From Gammaproteobacteria bacterium (GTDB lineage: Bacteria; Pseudomonadota; Gammaproteobacteria; Ga0077536), in the NCBI GenBank assembly GCA_021773835.1, contig JAJFJQ010000031.1, forward strand, positions 1 to 64,000: a stretch of DNA of 64,000 nucleotides, written 5' to 3'. Positions 17,832 through 26,496 of the stretch are shown here, piece after piece (the stretch's first letter is position 1; every line of letters begins with the position of its first letter). Position numbers and translations under genes: made by a program. The notes beneath the pieces were generated by a model that did no database searches, was not told the origin of the DNA, and saw only the letters and a program-made list of their open reading frames with translations.

Positions 17832-19621
17832 GCGCGGAAAATACTCAGCCAGATCTTGAAGATCTCAACGTTATCGTTTCCGGCCAAGGTGGTGACGGCT
17901 CGCTCACAGTTGTAAACCTGCTCGCGTCGGTCCTGCGGCAAAACGGTATGAGCGTGTATACCGAACGCGATGTGCTATCCCGTATCAAGGGTGGTATCAC
18001 GGCGGCAACGCTACGCGCATTTTCGGGTGAACGATTCACGATCGGCAATCACATCGATTTGTTGGTTGCGTTTGATATCGACGCGGTGCCGAAGAATCGG
18101 CGCCAGCTGAATAAGAACAGCATTGTTTTATATGACAACTCGGGCGGTTCCTTGCCGGATGGCATTTTGGGTGATGAAATCCGCGCCTTTGGCGCGCCAC
18201 TCAGTCGCCAGGCGGTTAAAACCTTCCGTCGCGATATCTACAAAAACAGTATCAGTTTTGGTCTTATTGGGCGCATTCTTGGGTTGCCGGACGACACCAT
18301 GCGGGTGTCCTTCGAGAGTCGCTTCAAGCGGATGGGTCCGCAGATCATGAAGTACAACCTTGATGCGCTAACCGTTGGCCTTGGGCTCGCCGATGAGCTC
18401 GGCTTTGTCGCGGGCAAGGGCCTATACCGCATCCAAGAAATCGAACGCAAACCGCACATGCTGATCACCGGCAATGAGGCCATGGCGTTTGGATTTTCGG
18501 TTGCTGGTGGGCGCTTCTATGCGGGTTACCCGATCACCCCGTCTACTGATGTGATGGATTGGTTGATCAAATGGTCACCGAAATTCGGTGGCGTCGTACG
18601 TCAGGCGGAAGACGAATTGTCGGCCATCAATATGGCGATTGGCTCCGCGCTAACGGGTACGCGGACAATGGTCGCAACCTGCGGCCCGGGTCTGTCGTTG
18701 ATGCAAGAGGGTATTGGCCAATTGGGAATGGGTGAAATCCCGCTCGTAATAGTTGATGCACAGCGCGGTGGGCCGAGTACGGGCATGCCGACGAAACCTG
18801 AGCAAAGCGATCTTAATCTACTCGTATTCGGTGGGCATGGTGACTTTCCTCGTATCGTCCTCGCCCCAGGGAATCCGGAAGATTGCTTTTACTTAACCGT
18901 CGATGCTTGCAATCTATCCCAGCGCTACCAGTGCCCGGTGTTCATTGCCTCCGATCAAGCGTTGTCGCAGAACACCGCGACGATCGATCCTTTGGACCTT
19001 GAACGGGTTGTCATCGACCAAGGCAAACGCCTTGATGCCGATGACGTAAGTAAACTCGACACCTACAAACGTTATCTGTTCACCGAAGACGGCGTGTCGC
19101 CATACACCATTCCCGGCACACCTGACGGTATGTCACTGGTCACCGGTAATGAGCATGACGAGTTTGGCCTAGTCTCAACCGACCCAGTCAATCGCGTACG
19201 CATGGTCGATAAACGCCAGATGAAAATGAAAACGATGCTACCGGAATTGCCGCGTGCGGGGCGCTTTGGCGACCTCGAGTCAAAGATCGGGATCATCGGT
19301 ATCGGTATGACCTTCGGCGTTATCTTGGAAGCCCTGGATACGCTGGCCGATCGCGGCATCGATGCGCAGTACTTTCAACCGAGAACGCTCTGGCCGATGC
19401 TCGATGAGACGATTGAATTTATCAACGGCTGTGATGTTGTATACGTCGTTGATCTCAACGCCGAAGGGCAGCTTGCTGGATTATTTGTGCGCGAAGGCGC
19501 GGACGCTTCACGCATCCGCAAGCTCTTGCACTACGACGGTACGCCGATCCGTTCGGATGCGGTGGTGGAGTTTGTGGTGAATGATCAGACTCAAGCCTTA
19601 GGCGCGGAGGAAGTAGCATGA
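17828..19621 (+). CDS. korA: 2-oxoacid:acceptor oxidoreductase, fused gamma-alpha subunit
   Basis: 597 residues. The N-terminal gamma domain (about 10-195) opens with VIVSGQGGDGSLTVVNLLAS. A domain II/alpha pyrimidine-binding part starts at GNEAMAFG (215) with the typical YAGYPITPSTDVMDW at 231-245, an RQAEDELSAINMAIG segment and MVATCGPGLSLMQEGIG. The gamma-alpha fusion is the usual bacterial/archaeal KorA form. With KorB it would decarboxylate a 2-oxoacid to an acyl-CoA and reduce a low-potential carrier. The substrate (2-oxoglutarate, pyruvate or another) cannot be settled from motifs. Start and stop overlap both neighbours by 4 bp, indicating tight translational coupling. Confidence 0.9.
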   Translation: MSAENTQPDLEDLNVIVSGQGGDGSLTVVNLLASVLRQNGMSVYTERDVLSRIKGGITAATLRAFSGERFTIGNHIDLLVAFDIDAVPKNRRQLNKNSIVLYDNSGGSLPDGILGDEIRAFGAPLSRQAVKTFRRDIYKNSISFGLIGRILGLPDDTMRVSFESRFKRMGPQIMKYNLDALTVGLGLADELGFVAGKGLYRIQEIERKPHMLITGNEAMAFGFSVAGGRFYAGYPITPSTDVMDWLIKWSPKFGGVVRQAEDELSAINMAIGSALTGTRTMVATCGPGLSLMQEGIGQLGMGEIPLVIVDAQRGGPSTGMPTKPEQSDLNLLVFGGHGDFPRIVLAPGNPEDCFYLTVDACNLSQRYQCPVFIASDQALSQNTATIDPLDLERVVIDQGKRLDADDVSKLDTYKRYLFTEDGVSPYTIPGTPDGMSLVTGNEHDEFGLVSTDPVNRVRMVDKRQMKMKTMLPELPRAGRFGDLESKIGIIGIGMTFGVILEALDTLADRGIDAQYFQPRTLWPMLDETIEFINGCDVVYVVDLNAEGQLAGLFVREGADASRIRKLLHYDGTPIRSDAVVEFVVNDQTQALGAEEVA

Positions 19622-20481
19622 CTAAGACATTCACACCGGCACGACCCATTTGGTGCGCAGGCTGCGGTGACTTCGGTGTCCAACAGGCGCTAGAAAACGC
19701 AATGAAAAATTTGGGCATCGAACCCCATGAGACGGTCGTGGTCGCGGGGATCGGCTGTTCCGGATCGTTGCAAAACAATGTCCGCTGCTACGGTTACCAT
19801 GCGCTCCACGGACGCGTGTTACCGACGGTGACGGGCGCCAAGTTGGCAAATACAGATCTCACGGTGATCGGTGTTGGTGGCGATGGTGATGGGTACGCAA
19901 TCGGCGGTGGGCACCTGATGCACACGTTAAAGCGTAACCCGAGCGTAACCTACATCGTCATGAATAACGGTACCTACGGTTTAACCAAAGGCCAGGCGTC
20001 ACCAACCAGCCCGAATGGTTACGGTGAAAACATCGAAGAAGATCTAGACCCGATTTTGCTCGGCATGAGCATTCCCGGTTCGACGTTTCTTGCGCGCGGC
20101 TATACCGGTCAACCTGCGCAGTTGTTAGAGCTAACGACGGCGGCGTTGGAGCATGCGGAAAATGGTCGCGGCTTCGCTTTTTTAGAGGTTCTATCGCCCT
20201 GTGTCACCTATAACGATACCTATCGTGAGTGGCGCACGGACGTCTACGACGTCGAACAGGATCCGGACTATGATGCGAGCGATAAAGTTGCGGCATTTAC
20301 ACGCTTAATGGCGCTGCGTGACCAAGGCCGACTTCCGATCGGACTACTCTATCGAGGCGAGCGTCCAGCGCTAGAGGAGGCGGCTTTGAATCATGATTTT
20401 CCGCCGCTTGCCTTGCAGGACATTGACCCGAGCAAGCTAATGGATAAATACCAGCAGGCGCTGGAGTCATTCATGCGCTAG
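19618..20481 (+). CDS. korB: 2-oxoacid:acceptor oxidoreductase, beta (TPP-binding) subunit
   Basis: 287-residue thiamine-diphosphate subunit. The N-terminal WCAGCGDFGVQQAL (12-25) and GIGCSGS (44-50) provide conserved Cys. The TPP/Mg motif is GVGGDGDGYAIGGGHL (85-100) ending in VMNNGTYGLTKGQ. A third and fourth cluster Cys typical of KorB-type [4Fe-4S] binding are seen in the N-terminal half and at SPCVTYND near 200. The length matches KorB rather than the longer pyruvate-type beta subunit. It is the last gene of the FrhB-KorA-KorB operon, which is followed by a palindromic repeat and a terminator. Confidence 0.9.
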   Translation: MTKTFTPARPIWCAGCGDFGVQQALENAMKNLGIEPHETVVVAGIGCSGSLQNNVRCYGYHALHGRVLPTVTGAKLANTDLTVIGVGGDGDGYAIGGGHLMHTLKRNPSVTYIVMNNGTYGLTKGQASPTSPNGYGENIEEDLDPILLGMSIPGSTFLARGYTGQPAQLLELTTAALEHAENGRGFAFLEVLSPCVTYNDTYREWRTDVYDVEQDPDYDASDKVAAFTRLMALRDQGRLPIGLLYRGERPALEEAALNHDFPPLALQDIDPSKLMDKYQQALESFMR

Positions 20482-20570
20482 CAGTTGCCGCGCCAAATAA
20501 ACCTATACCAACCGGCTGTTGCAAAATACCATGCGGAATTGGAAATGAGATCGACGCGGCGCACGTTATC

Positions 20571-20664
20571 GACGTCATACCGGACTTGATCCGGTATCCG
20601 ATAAAGTAAGCCGACGTAGGCGGACAGCGCTCCTGTGGACCCCGGATCAAGTCCGGGGTGACGT
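20571..20664. repeat. CCGGACTTGATCCGG dispersed palindromic repeat, complete element
   Basis: A left arm at 20571-20599 and a right arm at 20636-20664 are inverted copies over 29 bp with four mismatches. Each arm is itself nearly palindromic around CCGGA-CTTGA-TCCGG. Half copies occur at 12311-12338 and 42452-42480. Elements with this core are widespread intergenic palindromes in proteobacterial genomes. The rest of the 341-bp gap (20482-20822) holds only the terminator below. Confidence 0.8.
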
Positions 20665-20744
20665 CCCCTAAGATGACGACGAAAGTGACACGTCTTTTGG
20701 GACGGCGATATAGCTACTGGTATTCAGTGGCGGAAATTTAAACC

Positions 20745-20772
20745 GGGGTCTATTCAGACCCCGTTTTTTTTT
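20745..20772 (+). terminator. Rho-independent terminator before glnD
   Basis: Perfect 7-bp stem GGGGTCT / AGACCCC with a 4-base loop ATTC, then G and nine T. It is well placed to end read-through from the FrhB-KorAB operon and lies 50 bp before the glnD start, so glnD needs its own promoter between or beyond. Confidence 0.85.
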
Positions 20773-20822
20773 GTGATCTGGGGTCCTATTAGCGGTATCG
20801 TACGCGATGCTTAGTACAACAT

Positions 20823-23477
20823 ATGATCCGGTTTACTGGATTAATCAAGATAGGCAGCTACGCTTACGGAGATACTAGACCCGTGGCCGATGAAGAACTT
20901 AAAAAGCATGTATCAGTAGGTCGCGAGGTCGTGATGGCAGGCGCTCAGCGTCGCCTGCATGCACGTCAAAGCGGACGCGCGATCGTCAAGTACATCAGCA
21001 GCGAGGTCGATGCCTTACTGATCGATCTTTGGCGCCGGATCGGGACCGAGGTCAGCGACCAGATCGATATCGTCGCGGTCGGCGGTTATGGCCGCTCCGA
21101 GTTGTGTCCGCATTCCGATTGGGATCTGCTTTTCCTCGTTCCACGTCTGAACGATCAGAATATCGATGCGGCGATTCAACGTTGCTTATACATCCTCTGG
21201 GACAGCGGCGCGCACATTGGTCATGCAGTGCGCACCCCGGCCGACACCCGCGAGCACACGAGCAGCGATCCTCATGCGCGTACAGCGCTCCTCGAATCGC
21301 GCCTACTTACCGGTCCTGGAACCTTATACGCAGCAGTGCAAAAAGCATGCGGTCAACAGTTTTGGAGCAAGCGACAACGCGTAGAATTTTGCGTCGGCAA
21401 GCTTGATGAGTTTAAAGAGCGTCGCCAAGGGATGGGCGATACCGCCTTTCTGATGGAGCCAGACGTTAAAAATGGTAAGGGCGGTCTGCGCGACGTTAGT
21501 ACGATATTTTGGTTGTCGATGGCTTGGTATGGCGTTCCAACTGCACGGGAGCTTATCGGCCAGGGTCTGGTCGATGACGCCGAGTTCAATGGGTTTGTGC
21601 GGGGACGCAACTTTCTTTGGCGCGCACGCTCGGGTTTACACCTGCTCGCAAAACGTGAGGACGACCGCTTACGCTTCGAACATCAGCCCGAACTGGCTGC
21701 GATGCTCCAATTTCGTGATTCAGATAAATCCAGCGCAGTCGAACGGTTTTTAAAAAATTATTTTTTAAATGTCCGCACAATTGCTGATTTGACCGATATT
21801 TTTGCACTGCATTTTGAAGAACAAATCCGTCCGCCTCGACGTTGGCGGCGAAGTGTCGACTTAGGTGGCGGTATCGTGCTGCGTGATGGCAAGGTTAGTG
21901 TCGGTGACGAGAAGACATTCGCGGCTGAACCGCTAAACCTACTTAGAATTTTTGTCGAGGCACAAAAAGAGCATCGCATTATCAACAGCCACGCACTACG
22001 GATTGTACGCAAGTATGCGCGTGGGGTAGATGCAAAGCTGCGCGCTTCCAAAGCGGCTAATGCGCTTTTTCTCGAAATCTTACGCTCACCACGCAACGTG
22101 GCCACAAGCCTGCATCAAATGCACGAGACCGATGTGTTGGGACGTTTTGTGCCCGATTTCGGTCGCATTACCGGACACGGGCAGTTCGACCGTTACCACT
22201 GTTACACGGTCGACGCGCATACCATTCGGGCGATCGATATTTTGCGTGATTTCCGCTTGGGTGAAGGGCAGTACATCGATATGCCGTTGGCTTCGACTTT
22301 AATGCCGGAGCTACAGCGACCAGAGCTATTGTTCGTGGCGCTGATGTTTCACGACATCGCCAAAGGCCGGGGCGGTGACCATTCTGAGTTGGGCGAGCAG
22401 TTATCGCGCAAGTTTTGCCGTCGCCTAGCGTTGTCGGATGATGACACGGAGCTGGTTGCTTGGTTAGTACGATTCCATCTTAATTTCTCGAAAACGGCGC
22501 AACACTACGATCTTTCCGATGCGGAAGTTATCGCGGATTTTTCTCGATTTGTTGGAGACAAAGAGCGCCTTATTTATCTGTTTCTACTCACCGTTGCCGA
22601 TGTCACCGCGGTCGGGCCCGGTACTTGGACCGACTGGAAAGGCCATTTGTTTACGCAGTTGTACTACGCAACAGAGGCATGTCTACGCACAGGCCAAGTG
22701 ACGCCTGACGACCAAGCACGCCGTATCGCGTCGCGCCGTGAAAGCGTTTTAAAAATGTGTTCGAAAAGTGAACGCGAGGCAGTTGGCGATGCGCTTGCCG
22801 TTTTGTCGAAGACCAGCACCTTGCATTTTCCACCGGCGGTGCTGTTGGACTTATGCCGACTGCTGGCCCGGGAATCCGGCGCTTTTCTTACCGTCAATGA
22901 ATCACTTGGACACACGCAGGTATTAGTATGGGGGCCGGATCGGCCGAAATTATTTGCCCATCTAACCGCAACGCTAGCGGGCGCTAATACGAAAGCGCTC
23001 GCAGCCTATGCTTACGCGCTACTCGATGGCCGGATCCTCGATGAATTTCATATCACTGATGCCAACGATTCTGCCGTCAGCGAAGCGGGGCAACTCGATC
23101 GATTGAAGCAGCGTCTGGAAGAAGTGCTAGCCGGCAAAGTCCCTGACGCGATAAAACGCCCAGCCAACCCCGACGTATTAATGCAGGCCTTGCCAGTTCA
23201 AGTGCGGCATCTGGAGGCGGCAGCGAAGAGCATCACCGCAATTGAAGTCGTAGCTGCCGACCGTAAGGGTCTACTCGCTGATATCGCCGAGGCAATTGCA
23301 GATACTAACTTCAATGTGCACGGCGCAAATATCGCGACCTTCGGCGAAAAGGCCGTCGATGTATTTTTTGTTACTGACGGTGCTGGTAATAAGCTCACCG
23401 ACGCACAAACCGATGTGTTGGTCCGGCGTTTAGAACAAGTAGCGCAACTCGAAACCAACGAGGCGTCGGCCGGATAA
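20823..23477 (+). CDS. glnD: [Protein-PII] uridylyltransferase / uridylyl-removing enzyme
   Basis: 884-residue bifunctional nitrogen sensor that uridylylates PII proteins when glutamine is low and removes UMP when it is high. Domain order is complete. The nucleotidyltransferase core has GGYGRSELCPHSDWD at 87-101, supplying the catalytic Asp pair. A helical linker follows, then an HD hydrolase domain with MFHDIAKGRGGDHSELG. Two C-terminal ACT domains are recognisable, one near VLVWGPDRPKLFAHLTATL and one in the last 80 residues at IEVVAADRKGLLADIAEAI. The ATG at 20823 has no clear Shine-Dalgarno; a GTG at 20883 is an alternative. The usual map/dap neighbours of gammaproteobacterial glnD are absent. 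Confidence 0.96.
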   Translation: MIRFTGLIKIGSYAYGDTRPVADEELKKHVSVGREVVMAGAQRRLHARQSGRAIVKYISSEVDALLIDLWRRIGTEVSDQIDIVAVGGYGRSELCPHSDWDLLFLVPRLNDQNIDAAIQRCLYILWDSGAHIGHAVRTPADTREHTSSDPHARTALLESRLLTGPGTLYAAVQKACGQQFWSKRQRVEFCVGKLDEFKERRQGMGDTAFLMEPDVKNGKGGLRDVSTIFWLSMAWYGVPTARELIGQGLVDDAEFNGFVRGRNFLWRARSGLHLLAKREDDRLRFEHQPELAAMLQFRDSDKSSAVERFLKNYFLNVRTIADLTDIFALHFEEQIRPPRRWRRSVDLGGGIVLRDGKVSVGDEKTFAAEPLNLLRIFVEAQKEHRIINSHALRIVRKYARGVDAKLRASKAANALFLEILRSPRNVATSLHQMHETDVLGRFVPDFGRITGHGQFDRYHCYTVDAHTIRAIDILRDFRLGEGQYIDMPLASTLMPELQRPELLFVALMFHDIAKGRGGDHSELGEQLSRKFCRRLALSDDDTELVAWLVRFHLNFSKTAQHYDLSDAEVIADFSRFVGDKERLIYLFLLTVADVTAVGPGTWTDWKGHLFTQLYYATEACLRTGQVTPDDQARRIASRRESVLKMCSKSEREAVGDALAVLSKTSTLHFPPAVLLDLCRLLARESGAFLTVNESLGHTQVLVWGPDRPKLFAHLTATLAGANTKALAAYAYALLDGRILDEFHITDANDSAVSEAGQLDRLKQRLEEVLAGKVPDAIKRPANPDVLMQALPVQVRHLEAAAKSITAIEVVAADRKGLLADIAEAIADTNFNVHGANIATFGEKAVDVFFVTDGAGNKLTDAQTDVLVRRLEQVAQLETNEASAG

Positions 23478-23495
23478 AAACCGCTGGCAGCCCAC

Positions 23496-24641
23496 TTACT
23501 TCAGCGCGCGCAACATTTTCTCGATCACATCGCAGCGGGGTAGTACCGACGAGACGTAGATGTGCTCGTTGTGGGTGTGAAAATCTTCGCCGCAGAGGCC
23601 CAAACCATCGAGCGTTGGAATGCCAAGTGCTCCGGAGAAATTACCATCGCTGCCACCGCCAACCATGCCGTGGCCCGGTTCGTAACCCGATTCCTTGGCG
23701 AAAGATGCGGCCATTGAGTAAAGCCCGATAACGGCTTCGGACGGTTCGAAGAGGGGACGGATAGCGCCTTGTTCAACCTCAAACGGAACCTCGGGATTGA
23801 TGGATTTCAGCGCCATCATACGCTCACAGATATCATCCAGATCCGCTTGGGTCGGTGCCACCGCGAGGACTTGGGCATTACATTCCGCCGGCACAACATT
23901 GACGAAGGTGCCGCCGTTGATTACACCAACACTAAAGGTAACGTTGCGCTCCGGCTCGGACATCCCTTCAATGCGGATGATTTGTTCGGCCATTTCGTGG
24001 ATCGCGCTGCAACCTTTATCCAGGAACGCACCGGCGTGTGCGGGCTTGCCCCTGGTGGTTAGGCGAAAGCGCGCGAACGCCCAACGTCCGGTGATCAAGT
24101 TTCCGCGATCTTGGGCGGGTTCCGGCACGAGTACGAATCGATTTTTCATCGATTCGGCCTCGATGTATTCGCGCGTCGTGGGGCTGCCCAATTCTTCGTC
24201 AGGGATAAACATGAACGTCACCGGCAGCGGGGTTTGTTCGCCGGCCCTAACGATACGGCGCAACGCGTGATAGGCAATGTAGACGCCGCCCTTCATATCA
24301 TAGATACCGGGACCCCAAAGCCGATCCCCTTCGCGTCGGACCGGTAACGGGCCGCCAAGCGTACCCGTTAGATGTACGGTGTCGAGATGACCGAGCACGA
24401 GAATGCCGGGACCGTCACCGCCCCATGGCATACGCGCCGTGACGGTGTCGCCTAAATTGTCGCGACCCGGTATACGCGTGATGGTCGCTCCGAGTTCTGT
24501 CATCGCCGCTGCGGCGACATCCATCATACGATTAACCCCCTCGCGGTCGTAACTTGGACTTTCGACTTTGACCCATTCGCACAGACCTTGAAGAATTTCC
24601 TCTTCTTCTTCCGCACGTGTTGCATTCGTATTCTGATTCAT
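23496..24641 (-). CDS. M20-family zinc metallopeptidase (carboxypeptidase G2/ArgE/DapE-like)
   Basis: 381-residue amidohydrolase predicted to bind two Zn ions. Visible ligand segments are GHLDTVH (first His/Asp), GPGIYDMKGG (bridging Asp), IPDEELGS (catalytic Glu plus ligand Glu) and the C-terminal GEDFHTHNEH (final His). The dimerisation domain lies between about 190 and 300, with RGKPAHAGAFLDKG. Overall resemblance is to the glutamate carboxypeptidase/CPG2 branch, which cleaves N-acyl or N-carbamoyl amino acids or C-terminal glutamate. The substrate is unknown. It is 59 bp downstream of the selenoprotein gene on the same strand and probably co-transcribed with it. Confidence 0.9.
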   Translation of the reverse strand: MNQNTNATRAEEEEEILQGLCEWVKVESPSYDREGVNRMMDVAAAAMTELGATITRIPGRDNLGDTVTARMPWGGDGPGILVLGHLDTVHLTGTLGGPLPVRREGDRLWGPGIYDMKGGVYIAYHALRRIVRAGEQTPLPVTFMFIPDEELGSPTTREYIEAESMKNRFVLVPEPAQDRGNLITGRWAFARFRLTTRGKPAHAGAFLDKGCSAIHEMAEQIIRIEGMSEPERNVTFSVGVINGGTFVNVVPAECNAQVLAVAPTQADLDDICERMMALKSINPEVPFEVEQGAIRPLFEPSEAVIGLYSMAASFAKESGYEPGHGMVGGGSDGNFSGALGIPTLDGLGLCGEDFHTHNEHIYVSSVLPRCDVIEKMLRALK

Positions 24642-24700
24642 TACTTTTTCGTTCCGTAGTAGGGCCTAAAGATTTGTAATCGCAAGGTGCGATCGTCGCA

Positions 24701-25564
24701 CTAGGTAGACTGCGCGTTTATCCGCTCACGTTCCTGCTCCGCTCGCCTTGCATTACCGGCCGCAAGCAATTCCGCTCGATTGTCGTCACCGACCCGCAGG
24801 AAGTTGGTTTTCCAAGTCGAAGATTCATCCCAGACGAACGGTGTTTTAACGACCGACCCGGGTTCGGTCGCCGTTTCGAGTAAGGACAGCGCGCTAGACA
24901 TTATCGAGCGCTGTGAAGACTCGTCATAGGGCTTGCCACACGGGTTACCCAGCGGAAAATCAGTAAACAAAAATCGTGGGACACCGCAGTAAGTCACGAT
25001 GTCCATCGCGGATCCAATGATTACCGTTGCAATACCGTTTTCTTCGAGTAGTCGTGCAACCAGACTCACGGTCTGGTGGCACACAGGTCACAAGGGAACT
25101 AACAGCGCAACATCGACCCCATCGTCAAGACATGATTCGAGGATCGCGGGTGCGTCTTTCTGCATCGTGCGACGATGGGAATATCGAGTTGGGACACAGT
25201 AGAAATGATCGGAAAGCTCGCCGATCTCTCCAGCCAACTGACGTTTGCGCAATTGTTCGGCGGGGAAAAAAGAATTGAGATCGTCAGTATGCGTTGCATC
25301 TCTATCCCACCCGAGGCCGTCGGTAAAAAGTTTAGTCGGCGGATCTCGCAGGTCCCCGATGTGCAGCTGCCGTTGATTCCTGGCAGTGTTCGCCGCCGGC
25401 ATACTGGTGCTGACAATGGAAACTGTGCTGGCCGCCAGCTTTTTTTTCAATGGTGAGAACGGGATATCATCGAAATGTGCCCATTCGTATGGCTTATCGT
25501 AACCGTAGGCGGCGTAGTAATCGCGCGTACGCTCCATGTAGTGGACAGTGTTGTCGGTGGTCAT
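24701..25564 (-). CDS. Selenoprotein of the glycine/sarcosine/betaine (D-proline) reductase B family; in-frame TGA read as Sec159
   Basis: One 287-residue frame interrupted only by TGA at 25090-25088. An ordinary translation gives two fragments (25564-25088 and 25084-24701). Reading TGA as selenocysteine gives ALLVP-L-U-P-V-C-H-Q-T, a U159-x2-C162 redox motif. The full-length paralogue at 49361-50269 aligns along its whole length and has Cys174 (TGT) at exactly this place, LLFPNCPVCHQS. A SECIS-like hairpin follows the TGA (25054-25082). GRDB-family proteins use Sec as the nucleophile in reductive cleavage of glycine, betaine, sarcosine or proline, but the true substrate here is unknown and the subfamily is short (PrdB-sized). 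The start ATG at 25564 has GGAG 7 bp upstream. No selA/selB/selC/selD is in the window. Confidence 0.88.
25054..25082 (-). promoter_or_regulatory. Bacterial SECIS-like hairpin directing Sec insertion
   Basis: On the minus strand, beginning 6 nt past the TGA: GTGC (25082-25079), C, ACCAGAC (25077-25071), loop CGTGA (25070-25066), GTCTGGT (25065-25059), T, GCAC (25057-25054). A perfect 7-bp upper stem and a 4-bp lower stem are separated by one C-U mismatch. The 5-nt apical loop begins 17 nt after the TGA and has G at its second position. Known bacterial SECIS elements place the apical loop about 16-37 nt after UGA and need G among the first two loop bases. The equivalent place in the Cys paralogue does not fold this way. 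Confidence 0.85.
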
Positions 25565-25764
25565 TGTTGCTCCTGATTGAGCCTAAGAAATTCTATAGCG
25601 CACTGTAAAACATAACCCGTTCATTTGTACGGATCCAGCGCCTCACGACACTTCTATACCGAGGACCTATATCTCGTGCCTTACTCATCCTCGAATCCAG
25701 GGAAACTAGGCGCTACACTGCTCGCATATCGCATCATTTCATTCGCACACAGAGGATTTGATCT

Positions 25765-26328
25765 ATGAATACCCCCTCGATCAGCATTACAGATATGGAG
25801 CGCCGGGTTGCACGCTTTGGAGATATGAAAGGTGCGTCGCTGGCGTTTATGGATCAACGGATCCCTGGGCATGAGCGCGAGATCGTCAATCTCATCGGTT
25901 TCCAAACGATGGCGGCGAACATCATCGAGAACAAAGACGACGCGACGACGCAACCATTGATCCCGGATCCGGCGCATGGTTTTACCTTGCAAGTGGTTCA
26001 TGCGGAGGACGGCGGCGGTGCTGCCTTGCATTCGCACGAAACGGAAGAAGTTTTCATGCCGATGGTCGGGTCGTGGTCGATTTTTTGGATGGACGGAGAC
26101 CAAGAACGCGAGGTGATTCTTCACCCGTTTGATGTCGTCTCATTGCCCACGCAAATTTATCGCGGATTTCGCTATATCGGTGAGGGGCGTGGGTCGCTAC
26201 TTGCGATCGTCGGCGGACCCGACGCCGGCAATATCACCTGGCACCCCGACGTCATTGAAAAAGCACGTGAGACTGGAATAGCAGTTGATGACGAAGGTGT
26301 CTTGATCGAGGTCGCGGCCGAAGCCTGA
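25765..26328 (+). CDS. Cupin-domain protein
   Basis: 187 residues with one cupin barrel in the centre. Motif 1 resembles LHSHETEEVFMPMVG (about 90-104), giving His-His-Glu metal ligands. Motif 2 is the HPFDVVSLPTQIYRGFRYIG region (about 118-137) and lacks the usual second His in the canonical position. Possibly a dioxygenase, isomerase or sensing protein; no substrate is evident. The start has AGAGGA 8 bp upstream. Divergent from the selenoprotein gene with a 200-bp shared promoter region, so it may be functionally linked to it. A second cupin is encoded at 52729. Confidence 0.78.
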   Translation: MNTPSISITDMERRVARFGDMKGASLAFMDQRIPGHEREIVNLIGFQTMAANIIENKDDATTQPLIPDPAHGFTLQVVHAEDGGGAALHSHETEEVFMPMVGSWSIFWMDGDQEREVILHPFDVVSLPTQIYRGFRYIGEGRGSLLAIVGGPDAGNITWHPDVIEKARETGIAVDDEGVLIEVAAEA

Positions 26329-26496
26329 GGTGAATTAATTTCCAATCGTGGTTTTGGTACCGTCACCGGATCAGTCGTGCTTGTTCCGCAAGCCGCCTGG
26401 CTCAAGCTTGCGGCGCTCGTCGAGGGCGCAGCGATCGCCTCGCGCCGATTGCGGGCTTAGGTAGAATAGCGTTTTGCGAGATCGGGGAAATTAACG

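Noticed and set aside
24701-25564. Pseudogene or nonsense-mutated reductase gene
   Set aside because: There is only one stop, it is TGA, it replaces a conserved Cys of a CxxC motif, a SECIS-like hairpin follows, and homology continues on both sides without frameshift. A selenocysteine reading explains all of this at once.
26386-26413. Hairpin CCGCAAGC/GCTTGCGG as a terminator
   Set aside because: No T-run, and placed in the upstream region of the thioesterase gene. Could be an operator, but there is no support beyond symmetry.
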